Source: JAOTVV01 sp039591075
Lineage (GTDB): Bacteria; Gemmatimonadota; Gemmatimonadetes; Gemmatimonadales; GWC2-71-9
DNA: 64,000 nucleotides
Assembly: GCA_039591075.1 (NCBI GenBank)
Contig: JBDHEI010000012.1
Span: 1-64,000 of the forward strand
Direction: 5' to 3'
Part shown: positions 63,857 through 64,000 of the stretch, piece by piece
How positions within the stretch are numbered: the first letter of the stretch is position 1
Layout: each line of letters opens with the position of its first letter
Program-made: the position numbers and the translations under genes
The notes under the pieces: generated by a model
Databases searched by the model: none
What the model saw: the letters and a program-made list of their open reading frames with translations, nothing else
Told to the model about the DNA's origin: nothing

Positions 63857-64000
63857 ACCGGCGGGCTCCCATCCCGCTCGTGTTCGGCCAGGGCGTCGAT
63901 TTCGGCGAGCTGGCGCTCGAGCAGTCGCCGGAATGCCGCAATGTACGCCGCGAACTGCCGCTGGGCCTCCTCGATATCCCGTCGAATCGTGGTCTCGGCC
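63853..64000 (-). CDS. DivIVA-like coiled-coil protein, C-terminal fragment (5' part outside window)
   Basis: Only the last 49 codons are in the window. They encode a charged helical tail (TTIRRDIEEAQRQFAAYIAAF, FRRLLERQLAEIDALAEHE), which fits the C-terminus of DivIVA-domain proteins with a final coiled coil, ending in GSPPV. DivIVA proteins mark poles and septa by binding curved membranes. The call rests on a short tail and would need the N-terminus to confirm. Its stop overlaps the punA start. Confidence 0.55.
   Translation of the reverse strand, partial: AETTIRRDIEEAQRQFAAYIAAFRRLLERQLAEIDALAEHERDGSPPV

Noticed and set aside
1..64000. Mobile elements, CRISPR arrays, integrases or phage genes
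   Set aside because: None seen: no transposase-like product, no regularly spaced direct repeats, and the only two tRNA genes show no adjacent integrase or duplicated ends.

Overview
This is a GC-rich (visibly about two-thirds G+C) chromosomal segment, tightly packed and mostly on the minus strand, with no mobile element, CRISPR array, rRNA or phage gene. Gene content (class I fructose bisphosphatase, MraY/Mur cell-wall genes with a meso-DAP-type MurE, MglA/roadblock and DUF4388-TPR genes, type-2 isoleucyl-tRNA synthetase, many secreted proteins ending their signal in AQ) suggests a Gram-negative, outer-membrane-bearing bacterium, most likely Gemmatimonadota. That assignment is inference from gene content only.

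Layout. 1-17518 (minus) is a housekeeping run: ribD, purM, a PfkB sugar kinase, argS, fmdB, a methylmalonyl-CoA mutase large subunit, fbp, comEC, the paired methylthiotransferases miaB and mtaB, an outer-membrane barrel and a lipoprotein, then cdd, deoB and alr. A 26-bp divergent gap separates alr from mazG (plus). asnS (minus) faces mazG and diverges from a small plus-strand run (PQQ beta-propeller protein, small membrane protein, phhB). An arsM/arsR pair with matching operator-like sites follows, then recG, ftsY and a von Willebrand-A-like membrane protein.

27775-44129 (minus) is a complete division/cell-wall cluster read right to left: rsmH, ftsL, ftsI, murE, murF, mraY, murD, ftsW, murG, murC, ftsQ, ftsA, ftsZ and an M23 peptidase. 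Almost every junction is a 1-4 base start/stop overlap, implying translational coupling. A tRNA-Asp with its own promoter and a strong hairpin lies just upstream of rsmH; a tRNA-Val lies between a 61-residue membrane protein and a 582-residue TPR protein.

46453-57947 (minus) is the most unusual part: one coupled array of a 939-residue TPR protein, two DUF4388-TPR proteins, a TPR-roadblock fusion, two single roadblock/LC7 proteins, an MglA-type GTPase, a 650-residue protein with two DnaA-type AAA+ modules and no DnaA DNA-binding domain, another TPR protein and a membrane-anchored zinc peptidase. I read it as a candidate GTPase/AAA+ polarity or signalling system. Upstream of it, in the same direction, are a DivIVA-like gene fragment, punA, ileS, a DksA-like protein, lspA and an RluD-type pseudouridine synthase. 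The IleRS carries GIHH in place of the HxGH signature, and the RluD gene lacks any ATG/GTG/TTG start ahead of its S4 domain. Several promoters can be read directly from the sequence; most put the start codon within 6-12 bases of the -10 box, suggesting many near-leaderless mRNAs.
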